A stretch of DNA of 64,000 nt from Sphingopyxis panaciterrae (lineage in GTDB: Bacteria; Pseudomonadota; Alphaproteobacteria; Sphingomonadales; Sphingomonadaceae), in NCBI RefSeq assembly GCF_011762125.1, contig NZ_JAASQN010000005.1, forward strand, positions 186,001 to 250,000. Direction: 5' to 3'. Of this stretch, positions 28,018 through 35,435 are shown piece after piece; the first letter of the stretch is position 1, and every line of letters begins with the position of its first letter. Both the position numbers and the translations under genes were made by a program. Below the pieces are notes generated by a model. It was not told the origin of the DNA and did no database searches. It saw nothing but the letters and a program-made list of their open reading frames with translations.

Positions 28018-28325
28018 CAATCATCCTCGATCTTGAGTATCCGGCCGGTCCGCGCGTCGACCTCCACCTCGCGGACCCGGCCGCCGCCGGTCAGGATCTT
28101 GACCTCATATTTGAATCCGAAGGTCTCTCGCTCCAGCTTGACCTTCAGCACATCGCCCGGAACGCGTTCGGTCGCGATCGTCAGGACGCGCGCGATCGGC
28201 AGGATTTCACCCCGCGCCAGCGCGGCGCTGGCGGCGCGTTGATCCGCTTTGTCGTCCTTTGCATCAGAAGGCACGGCAATGGCGAGAGCGGTCGCGGCAG
28301 CGGCCAGAAGCAGGAGGTGTTTCAT
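28017..28325 (-). CDS. Exported PepSY-domain protein
   Basis: A 102-residue protein with a signal peptide (LLLLAAAATALAIAVPSDA) and one PepSY domain in the mature part, ending VEVDARTGRILKIEDD. PepSY proteins are periplasmic and often sit in front of two-component systems. ATG 28325 has a GGAAGG site and is preferred to the earlier start at 28400. Its stop overlaps the response regulator start. It is divergent from the phosphatase gene. Confidence 0.88.
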   Translation of the reverse strand: MKHLLLLAAAATALAIAVPSDAKDDKADQRAASAALARGEILPIARVLTIATERVPGDVLKVKLERETFGFKYEVKILTGGGRVREVEVDARTGRILKIEDD

Positions 28326-28407
28326 GCGCCCTTCCTGCCATGGAGCGGCTGACATCAAGCTGACATCGCGTATCGGGCATATTTCTTCCACATCGGGCAT
28401 TGATGAA

Positions 28408-28430
28408 ATATATTTTCTGAATTATGCAAT
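28408..28430. promoter_or_regulatory. Shared motif upstream of the phosphatase gene
   Basis: ATATATT at 28408-28414, ten bases, TGCAAT at 28425-28430, followed shortly by GATAA. The same pattern with the same spacing lies before the TonB receptor on the minus strand (25917-25939). It is a candidate binding site for the response regulator encoded between them. Confidence 0.45.
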
Positions 28431-28462
28431 GTCGATAAATTTATTCTGCCCGGGAGAGCCAT

Positions 28463-29692
28463 ATGAAGCGAATGCTCCTTCTATCGACCGCGCTGCTGGC
28501 GGCCTGTGCCGCCCCGGCGCCCGGTACCGACGTCGCGGCGCCCGCGCCCGGACCGCTGAAGCTCGAAAAGGTCGTGATGCTGATGCGGCATGGCATCCGC
28601 CCGCCGACGAAGGCGGCGGTGGTCCCGCCCGGCTATTCGTCGGAGACATGGCCTGCCTGGCCGGTCGATTTCGGCCTGCTGACCCCGCGCGGCGCGGCGG
28701 GCGCCAAGCTCCTCGGGGAAAGCGACCGCGCCTATTTCGGCGACCGCGGCCTGTTTTCCGGCGGCTGTCCCGTGCCCGGGACGATCGTGCTCAAGGCGAG
28801 CTACAAGGAACGCACGATCAACACGGCGCAAAGCTGGGCCGCCGGCTTCATGCCCGGCTGCGCCGCCGATGTCGCGCATCCGGCGGGCGCCGACGATGAT
28901 GCGATCTTTCACGGCCTCGACGGCGGCCCCGCCTCGTTCGACGGCAAGCGCGCCTATGACGCGGCACTGGCGGAGGCGCCCGAGGGCGGGCTGGCCGCGG
29001 AAACCGAACGGCATCGCGGCGAATTGACGCTGCTGGCAAAGGTGCTGAACTGCGCCGTCCCCGCCTGCCCGCTCGTCGCCGAGCCGAGCCGGCTGGTGGC
29101 CCAGCCGCACGACCGTCCCGATCTCGAAGGCCCGCTCGACGTCGGGTCGACGGCCAGCCAGACCCTCCTGCTCGAATATCTTGAGGGCAAGCCGATGAAG
29201 GAGGTCGGCTGGGGCCGTGTCAGCCGTCCGGAAATCGAACAGTTGCTGCGCTTCCACCCGCTCAAATTCCGATATTCGAACCGCCCCGGCTACATCGCCG
29301 CCGCCGCCGCCGCGCCGATCGTCGGCGAAATCGTCGATGCGCTCGGCGACCGCAGCCCGGCGCGGCTGACCTTGCTCGCCGGTCATGACACGAATGTCGC
29401 CGACCTCGGCGGTTTCTTCGACTTCCACTGGCAGGTGCCGAGCTACCCCGCCGACGAAGTGCCGCCCGGCAGCGCGCTGGGTTTCGAACTGGTCAGCAAC
29501 GCCCGGGGCGACCGCTATGTCCGCGCCTTCTACCGCGCACAGACGATGGACCAGCTGAGGAACCTCGAACCGCTGGACGGAGCAAACACGCTGTTCCGCC
29601 ACTACCTCCCCATTCCGGGCTGCGGCAACTCGGCCGAAGCGACCGCGTGCCGCTGGGACGCGTTCACCCGCTTGGCGGCGCCGCGAGGGTAA
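28463..29692 (+). CDS. Histidine acid phosphatase lipoprotein (phytase/AppA-like)
   Basis: A 409-residue enzyme of histidine phosphatase clade 2. The catalytic motif RHGIRPP begins at R42, and the proton-donor motif is HDTN in LLAGHDTNVADLGG. The signal ends in a lipobox with Cys15 (LLAAC), so it should be anchored at the membrane. This family includes phytases and glucose-1-phosphatases; RHG-x-RxP with HD-T/N fits either. ATG 28463 has GGGAGAG upstream. It is divergent from the PepSY/two-component genes. Confidence 0.9.
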   Translation: MKRMLLLSTALLAACAAPAPGTDVAAPAPGPLKLEKVVMLMRHGIRPPTKAAVVPPGYSSETWPAWPVDFGLLTPRGAAGAKLLGESDRAYFGDRGLFSGGCPVPGTIVLKASYKERTINTAQSWAAGFMPGCAADVAHPAGADDDAIFHGLDGGPASFDGKRAYDAALAEAPEGGLAAETERHRGELTLLAKVLNCAVPACPLVAEPSRLVAQPHDRPDLEGPLDVGSTASQTLLLEYLEGKPMKEVGWGRVSRPEIEQLLRFHPLKFRYSNRPGYIAAAAAAPIVGEIVDALGDRSPARLTLLAGHDTNVADLGGFFDFHWQVPSYPADEVPPGSALGFELVSNARGDRYVRAFYRAQTMDQLRNLEPLDGANTLFRHYLPIPGCGNSAEATACRWDAFTRLAAPRG

Positions 29693-29755
29693 ACGGACGC
29701 CATTCAAACGGCGAAGCAATAGCGAAGAGGAATAGGAGCCGGCAGGCGCGTCCGC

Positions 29756-29932
29756 TATGGCGCCGCCGAAATCACCGCTTCAGCCTCACGGCGCAAGTCG
29801 TGAATCACCCGTTCGCCGATCTTGTAATTCAGCGCCTGCGCGGCATGCCGATATAGCGATCGACCTCGGACACACGGGTGCCGCGCGACAGGAAGCTGTT
29901 CCGGACAAGATAGTCGATCGCCTGCTCGCGGC
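29756..29932 (-). pseudogene. Remnant of a DUF885-family protein gene
   Basis: The minus strand encodes REQAIDYLVRNSFLSRGT and VSEVDRYIGMP, then after a one-base shift QALNYKIGERVIHDLRREAE. Together these match the C-terminal part of DUF885 proteins (an M2/M32-like metallopeptidase family), which read similar to REQAIDYM...EVDRYI...GQALAYKIG. Only the end of the gene survives and it is frameshifted. It directly abuts the RidA gene and marks the left edge of the accessory island. Confidence 0.75.
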
Positions 29933-29940
29933 TCCTCCCG

Positions 29941-30315
29941 TCAAGCCTGACCGATCCAGCAGGTCACTTCGATCTCCACATCGACATCGTTCGACAGGCG
30001 AGCCTCGACCGTGCTCCGAACGGGCAAGGCGTCACCGAAATACTCTTCATATACGCTGTTGAATTCCTTCATCAGCCCGATGTCGGACAGCCAGCAGGTG
30101 CATCGCACTACCGTTGCGAGGCCGACGCCGAATTCGGAAAGGCTGGCTCGGATGGCCTCGATCACATTACGCGTCTGCTCTTGGATGCTTCCCCGTAATG
30201 GCGTCAGATCCGCATTCTTCGGCGTCTGACCGGACAGGAACAGGAATCCGCCGACGACGACCGCTTTCGAAAGCGGAGCGCTAAGGGGGGATCGGAAACG
30301 CTGGATGTCGGTCAT
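29941..30315 (-). CDS. RidA-family enamine/imine deaminase
   Basis: A 124-residue Rid-family protein. The fold is visible in VVVGGFLFLSGQTP, RNVIEAIRASLSEFG and VRSTVEARLSNDVDVEIEVTCW. The substrate-binding Arg of the true RidA group is the one in VRSTVEARL. Rid proteins hydrolyse reactive imines released by amino-acid dehydrogenases to 2-oxo acids. It overlaps the dehydrogenase gene by four bases (ATGA), so the two are translationally coupled and functionally linked: the dehydrogenase makes an imine and RidA clears it. Confidence 0.9.
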   Translation of the reverse strand: MTDIQRFRSPLSAPLSKAVVVGGFLFLSGQTPKNADLTPLRGSIQEQTRNVIEAIRASLSEFGVGLATVVRCTCWLSDIGLMKEFNSVYEEYFGDALPVRSTVEARLSNDVDVEIEVTCWIGQA

Positions 30316-31601
30316 ATTATGTCCTTGGGTTGTCGGCCTCGAGAGAAACGATCAAGGTCGAATGGGGCAGGATCGATGCCAGGCCGGCGATTGAGCATGA
30401 GCTCGGCGAGAAGCTTCGCTGAACTGGCCGCAAGCGTCAGTCCGACGTGCTGATGGCCGAACGAATAAAACAGACCTGCCTTGCCGCTGACCTCTCCGAT
30501 CGCTGGAAGTGCGTCCGGAAAGGACGGCCTGACCCCCATCCAGCGGGTTGCTCCCTCGCGGCTTAATCCCGGCAGATATCTTCGAGCGAGATCGAACAGA
30601 TTGTCGGCCCGCTTCGGGTTCATCGGCGCATTCGCATGTGCGAACTCGACCGTGCCGGCGAGCCGCAGACCGTCGATCATCGGCGTCGCGGCGAAAAATG
30701 GCTCCGCCATCACACAGGGGCGCGAAAGCTCGACACCCGCCTCGGGAAGCATCAGATGATATCCCCGCTCCGACGCCAGCGGGATCGTTACGTCAAAGGG
30801 GGCGAGAAGCTCATCGGACCATCGCCCGGCGGCGACCACGACCTGGGGCGCTTCGAAGTTTCCGCCCGATGTCTGGACCAGCCATGAGCCCTTGTATGAG
30901 CTGACGCTGTTTGCCTTGGCGATGACCATTCGGCCGCCATTGGCTTCGAGATAGGCCGCGAAGCGACGACCGAGCGCGCCCGGGCTGATGCAGCGACCAT
31001 TGTCGGGAAGGTAGATGGCACCGGCGATGTCATCGCTCAACGCGGGTTCGAGCTCGCGTGCCTTCGCTCGATCGATACGGAAGGCCGCAATCCCGTTCTC
31101 GCGCCACCCGGGGATCAGCCGCGTCTTCTGGTCGAGCGTGACGGACGTCCTGCAAACGATCAGGCTTCCGCGAACATCGACCAGTTCCTCGGCTGCCGCG
31201 GCGGACAGAAGGGGCGCGTAACTGGAAATGGCGTCGCGGCTCAAGCTGGCCAATGCCGCGATAATCTGTTCCAGTCGTTTCGGGCGTGTCGCCGCGATCA
31301 GCCGCATACCCCATGGCACGAGGTCGGGCAAATAGGCGGGACGGATGGTAAGCGGACTCGCCGGGTCGAGGAGATATTTGGGGAGCCGCCACAAGTCGCT
31401 TCGCGACACGGGAGGAAATATGCTTCCCCGGCTGAGAAACCCCGCATTTCCGTAAGACGCCCCGCTTGCCGGCCCGACCGCGTCGATCAGGCAGACGGTC
31501 TTGCCCTCGAGATGCAGGCGTACGGCCAGCGTCAGGCCGACAATTCCTGCGCCGATAATGACAACGTCGCTTGCCTGATTTTTCACGGAAAGGGGTTTCA
31601 T
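30312..31601 (-). CDS. D-amino-acid dehydrogenase-like FAD oxidoreductase (DadA family)
   Basis: A 429-residue flavoprotein. The FAD motif is GAGIVGLTLA near residue 17, followed by GASYGNAGFLSRGS, which corresponds to the DadA GTSxANAG segment. The C-terminal part has RWMGVRPSFPDALPAIGEV and FGHQHVGLTLAASSA, both typical of DadA and D-hydroxyproline dehydrogenases. It oxidises a D-amino acid to an imino acid and passes electrons to the respiratory chain. It is coupled to the RidA gene. The gap of about 200 bases to the receptor upstream holds no recognised gene, so joint transcription is uncertain. Confidence 0.88.
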   Translation of the reverse strand: MKPLSVKNQASDVVIIGAGIVGLTLAVRLHLEGKTVCLIDAVGPASGASYGNAGFLSRGSIFPPVSRSDLWRLPKYLLDPASPLTIRPAYLPDLVPWGMRLIAATRPKRLEQIIAALASLSRDAISSYAPLLSAAAAEELVDVRGSLIVCRTSVTLDQKTRLIPGWRENGIAAFRIDRAKARELEPALSDDIAGAIYLPDNGRCISPGALGRRFAAYLEANGGRMVIAKANSVSSYKGSWLVQTSGGNFEAPQVVVAAGRWSDELLAPFDVTIPLASERGYHLMLPEAGVELSRPCVMAEPFFAATPMIDGLRLAGTVEFAHANAPMNPKRADNLFDLARRYLPGLSREGATRWMGVRPSFPDALPAIGEVSGKAGLFYSFGHQHVGLTLAASSAKLLAELMLNRRPGIDPAPFDLDRFSRGRQPKDII

Positions 31602-31804
31602 TGCAGAGACAATATGCCGTCAATTCGCATGATGGCGATCATATGCGAGGTGGCTAGCCTGACGATGAGGGCAGAACCGGATCGTTCGAACTGGCCAGCG
31701 CACAAAGACGGGACCGGTATCGCCATGCAGGCAGGCGCCGCGCCGATGACTCCGCCGGCAAGCGCCGGATCGGAATGAACGCGATCCACCTGCCCGCCTT
31801 GGGA

Positions 31805-34141
31805 TCAAAAATCCGCGCTCGCCGCGAGTACAAAGGTGCGCGGCCTGATGATGGTCGCATTCGACGGCAAGGCCGCACCGGTCGTCAGCGCATTGATCAC
31901 GCCATTGCGATCGAAGATGTTCTCGGCGCGAAGCTGCAGATGATAGTTGCCGCGCCGGAGTCCGGCCCTGAGATCAACCGTCGTGATCGACGGCAGGCGC
32001 ACATTGACGTCCGGACTGGACCCCGGATAGGCGGTGAACTTTTTCGCTTCGTACCGAAGCGTGCCACCGAATTCGGCTTCCAGATCCGCCGACAGCGGGA
32101 CACGCTGATCTGCAACGAACGAGGCGGTCCACTTCGGATTGAGAGGCAGCGGGTCGCCCGCCCTCGCGCCGACCGAAGCGGTTGCCTGCGGGCTGATCCG
32201 CGTGATCCGTGCATCGGCGAAGCCGACGCTACCGCCCAGGGTCAGGTTTTTGGTCGGCGACAACGACACGCTGGCCTCGGCGCCGTCGACTTCGGCTTTG
32301 CCCGCGTTGGCGCCCAGGACCAGCGCGTTGTACACACCGGTGAGTTGCACATCCTTCCAGTCGATATGGAAGACCGACGCATCAAAAGTCAGTTTGCCAC
32401 CGAGTGCGCTGCCCTTGAGGCCGGCTTCGTAGTTCCATACCGTGTCGGGGCGGATGCTCGTCTGCGCCCCGGGCGGCGGATTGGGATTGTTCTGGGCGAT
32501 ACCGGGACGAAAACCGCTGGCTGCACGAATGAATGCGCTGATCGTGCTGGTCGGTCGCCACCGCAGCGTCGCGAGATAGGTCACGACATTGTCGGTATGG
32601 TCGGTCACCTTCGGCGGAAGCGAAGGCGCGCCATAGAGCAACCCGCCGGATATCGACGCATTGTAGCTTTCGATGTGCGAATAGCGCAGGCCGCCTGTCA
32701 CATCCAGGTCATCGGTGAAATAGAAGGTGGCATTGCCGAAAGCCGCGACTTCGTCGTACTTGCCGACCACGTCCGATCGCAGCAACAGGAAAGCGTCACC
32801 GGCCACTGGCGTCATGGTCGCGGCGTCGTAGGCATTGACGCGGACGGTACCGTCCTTCCTTTCGCGCGTTGCGAACGCCCCGGCCAGAAATTCGATCCGG
32901 CCGAGGCGGTCGGAAACGAAGCGCACCTCACCGGTCGTTTTTCCGATATCGATGTGGGTTGGAAGTGCCAATCCGGTCCCGGGGGCGTAGTCGAACAAGG
33001 GCAACAGGCTTGCAAATGGCCCGGTTGTGTCGCGATCGAAGTAACTCAGGCTTTTGTTGTAGCTACCGGTCGCGGTCAGCGTTCCGATCCCTACGTCATA
33101 GTCTATGGTCACCGCGACCGTCTTGTATTTCACCTCGGATCCGGCATCGAAGAACATATCATATTGCCGGGGGCCATAGATCGGATCGATCGTGCCGTGG
33201 GCGTTCGCCTGATAAGCATATCCGTCAGCGCTGATCCTCTGGATCTGCCCGGTTACATCGACCGAAAGATCGTCGGTAGGCGTCCAGCGCAGCGCGATGC
33301 GGGCGCCCACGCTTTCCCCGTCATTGACGTTCTTTTTGTTTGTGCCGACATTGTCGGTGAAGCCGGGAGCCTTGCGGTAGAAACCGGACACACGCGCCGC
33401 GAGTCGATCGACAACGATGGGAATGTTGAGTGTGGCCCGCGCCATGTAGCCACTGCCGCCGCCATCCACCGTTACTCCCTCGGCGCGGGCATTGCCGGCG
33501 AACCGCGACGCGTCCGCCTTCTTCGAGATGATCCGCACGACGCCGCCCAGGTTGGACGCCCCGTACAGCGTACCCTGCGGACCCTTCAATACTTCGATAC
33601 TTTCGATGTCGGCCAGTTCCGGCTGCGGGGCGACATAGGAATTATTCCCGAACGGGATTTCGTCGAAATAGACCACCGATGTGGCAGATTGCGACCCCGC
33701 CCCCGTCGATAGGCCCCGTATGATCACCGTGCCGATGCCCGGATTGCCCTGGTCGCGAACGAGCAAGCCCGGTGTCAGCGTCGCGTAATCGCGGATCGTG
33801 TTCGCGCCTTGCTGCTCCAGGAAGTCGCTGCTCAGCACCGTAATCGCGGACGGTACGTCACGCAGCTTCTGCGAGCGCTTGCTCGCCGTCACGACAATGT
33901 CGCTATTCCCGCTGTCGGTCGCGGGAGATTGTGGACCATCTCCGTTCGTCTGGCGCATCCCGCCTTCCTGGACGGCCGTGCTCTGCGCATCGCCGGCTTC
34001 AGGCTTGGCCTGGTCGGCTCCGAGGTGCGCGTCGAGGGCGGTTTCGGACGCCCTGCCGGCGTCTCTGGCCTGCGCGGCGGTGGCGAATGCCATGAGGCAC
34101 GCTCCGCAAGCCATGGTGGTGGTGAGCGTCCTTTTGGTCAT
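31805..34141 (-). CDS. TonB-dependent receptor of the accessory island
   Basis: A 778-residue receptor with an N-terminal signal (ACLMAFATAAQA) and the TonB box-like DIVVTASKR at about residue 60. The plug contains VPSAITVLSSDFL, GTVIIRGLSTGA and EVLKGPQGTLYGASNLGGVV. The barrel ends in terminal F (LAASADF). Between signal and box lies an unusual 30-residue Ala/Gly/Asp-rich spacer. ATG 34141 is used rather than the in-frame TTG two codons before. It is divergent from the TetR gene; its promoter matches that of the S9 peptidase operon. Confidence 0.92.
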   Translation of the reverse strand: MTKRTLTTTMACGACLMAFATAAQARDAGRASETALDAHLGADQAKPEAGDAQSTAVQEGGMRQTNGDGPQSPATDSGNSDIVVTASKRSQKLRDVPSAITVLSSDFLEQQGANTIRDYATLTPGLLVRDQGNPGIGTVIIRGLSTGAGSQSATSVVYFDEIPFGNNSYVAPQPELADIESIEVLKGPQGTLYGASNLGGVVRIISKKADASRFAGNARAEGVTVDGGGSGYMARATLNIPIVVDRLAARVSGFYRKAPGFTDNVGTNKKNVNDGESVGARIALRWTPTDDLSVDVTGQIQRISADGYAYQANAHGTIDPIYGPRQYDMFFDAGSEVKYKTVAVTIDYDVGIGTLTATGSYNKSLSYFDRDTTGPFASLLPLFDYAPGTGLALPTHIDIGKTTGEVRFVSDRLGRIEFLAGAFATRERKDGTVRVNAYDAATMTPVAGDAFLLLRSDVVGKYDEVAAFGNATFYFTDDLDVTGGLRYSHIESYNASISGGLLYGAPSLPPKVTDHTDNVVTYLATLRWRPTSTISAFIRAASGFRPGIAQNNPNPPPGAQTSIRPDTVWNYEAGLKGSALGGKLTFDASVFHIDWKDVQLTGVYNALVLGANAGKAEVDGAEASVSLSPTKNLTLGGSVGFADARITRISPQATASVGARAGDPLPLNPKWTASFVADQRVPLSADLEAEFGGTLRYEAKKFTAYPGSSPDVNVRLPSITTVDLRAGLRRGNYHLQLRAENIFDRNGVINALTTGAALPSNATIIRPRTFVLAASADF

Positions 34142-34202
34142 TTTCAACCCCCTTGCGTCGAGATTTAGAACCCGATGATCCAGCTTGTCCTCAAATTTTC
34201 AC

Positions 34203-34254
34203 AAAACGTATGTTCGTTTTTTATTCTTGGCAAGCAAATTATACACAGGTCTGT
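34203..34254 (-). promoter_or_regulatory. Receptor promoter with ACAGGTCTGT palindrome (twin of 35270-35319)
   Basis: Read on the minus strand: ACAGACCTGT (34254-34245), then TTGCCA (34233-34228), 17 bases, TACGTT (34210-34205). The 50 bases from 34205 to 34254 match the reverse complement of 35270-35319 at 42 positions without gaps. ACAGGTCTGT is a near-perfect palindrome, a likely operator. The segment AAAACG (34203) and CGTTTT (34215) also forms a 6-bp inverted repeat over the -10 region. Confidence 0.72.
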
Positions 34255-34343
34255 ATTTTTGTATCTGGCGCGGCATTTTTGTATCGACCGCGGCGCCTAA
34301 CTCGTTGCATAAGCCCCTTTTGCAAGTGTTCAGGGAGCAAGAG

Positions 34344-34952
34344 ATGCCGAAGCGCGATGCCGCTTATATGGCCGGTCAGCGAGACCTGATCGCGCACGCG
34401 GCGTTCGAATGCCTGATCGACAAAGGCGTGGCCGATACGTCGATTCGCGACATTTGCGCCAAGGCCGGGATAAGCATCGGCGCCTTCTATACCCATTTCC
34501 CGGACAGGCAGCAGGCCATTTTCGCCGCTTGCGAAGACGATCTCGGATCGATTGTGGGTTGGGAGCCTTCGTCGAGCTGGCACGAATACAGCAATGCATT
34601 CGTCAGGGCATGGAACGACCTCGCCGCGCCGGGTTCGCGCGCCAGGAAGCGCCTGCGCCTGAATTTCCAGTTCGTGGGAGAACTCGCTCTATATGAGGGT
34701 GAATTTCCGGACTTGGCGGAAGTGAATGCCAAGTATTTTGCGGGAATGCGCGAAAGCCTCGAACGGATTCGCGCAAGAGGCGAGATCGATCTGCCTCTCG
34801 GATTGGAGCGTACGGTCCAGCTTCACGCCCGGCTTTATCATGGGTCCGCGCATGTCCTGATGCTTCGTGCCGAGCGCGATACGAGCGCTCTTTTGGACGA
34901 TTTGCTCGCAGGCATTGCCGCCGTCGCCGGATATAAGGCGTCAGCCCCATAG
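34344..34952 (+). CDS. TetR/AcrR-family transcriptional regulator
   Basis: A 202-residue regulator. The helix-turn-helix is DTSIRDICAKAGISIGAFYTHF at about residues 32-53, followed by a ligand-binding alpha-helical domain ending with AERDTSALLDDLLAGIAAVAGY. ATG 34344 with a GGGAGC site is chosen; the longer open frame from 34185 would translate the promoter region. It lies between the receptor and the peptidase operon, and both start from nearly identical promoters with ACAGRYCTGT-type palindromes. So it is the natural candidate to control both. Confidence 0.9.
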   Translation: MPKRDAAYMAGQRDLIAHAAFECLIDKGVADTSIRDICAKAGISIGAFYTHFPDRQQAIFAACEDDLGSIVGWEPSSSWHEYSNAFVRAWNDLAAPGSRARKRLRLNFQFVGELALYEGEFPDLAEVNAKYFAGMRESLERIRARGEIDLPLGLERTVQLHARLYHGSAHVLMLRAERDTSALLDDLLAGIAAVAGYKASAP

Positions 34953-35046
34953 CGCGACCGGCGAGCGGTCCGAGCGGGAGGCCCGGGCGTCGTCACGTGC
35001 TTTGCCGGCCCCCAATCATCCCTGTTGTACTGGGTCCGCGACTGTG

Positions 35047-35069
35047 AAAACCTGCCCCGGGCAGGTTTT
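35047..35069 (+). terminator. Likely terminator of the tetR gene
   Basis: AAAACCTGCCC and GGGCAGGTTTT form an 11-bp inverted repeat around a single C, with A4 and T4 at the stem bases. Such a symmetrical element can stop transcription in both directions. Confidence 0.55.
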
Positions 35070-35269
35070 GCCGAATTAGGCGCCGGTCGCCGCCACCTCC
35101 GAAGCGGGGCAAGAGCGGCGACCCGTTCGCAGCGCTGCCGCCCTGGCGGGCAGCCTTCGCAGCTTTTATGTCGGACACATCGCGCCAGAGATGACCGATG
35201 ACAGGGCTGCCATCTGAAACTTTGGGATGACGGTCGGCGCGTCGCCGCGCGGGCCGCCACCCTTAAAAC

Positions 35270-35319
35270 ACAGACCTGTTTGGAATTCCCTTGCCAAGGA
35301 TAAAAAGCGAACCTACGTT
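35270..35319 (+). promoter_or_regulatory. S9-peptidase operon promoter (twin of 34203-34254)
   Basis: ACAGACCTGT at 35270-35279, TTGCCA (-35) at 35291-35296, 17 bases, TACGTT (-10) at 35314-35319. The layout and sequence repeat those of the receptor promoter at 42 of 50 positions counted by eye. The palindrome lies 11 bases upstream of the -35, which would fit an activator or an upstream repressor site. Confidence 0.72.
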
Positions 35320-35435
35320 CTCTTTATCTGAACTGACATGGAGTCTAACGGGCGTGTTCAATCAGCCAGGCGAAGCATTGCGGCCCGCAGTCGCACGAGA
35401 ATCGCGATCGCGCCGCTGCGAGCGGAGGTGCTGCG

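Larger units (their letters stand above)
34953..35435. other. Gene-free stretch between TetR and S9 peptidase genes
   Basis: About 480 bases without a convincing gene. It holds the tetR terminator hairpin near 35047, the peptidase promoter at 35270-35319, and a leader of about 110 bases before the GTG start at 35436. Small open frames in it have no recognisable product. Confidence 0.6.

Noticed and set aside
31602..31804. A small gene on the minus strand between the receptor and dehydrogenase genes (31598-31789)
   Set aside because: The 63-residue frame has no ribosome site or recognisable domain. TTGACG close to the dehydrogenase ATG is too near to serve as a -35.
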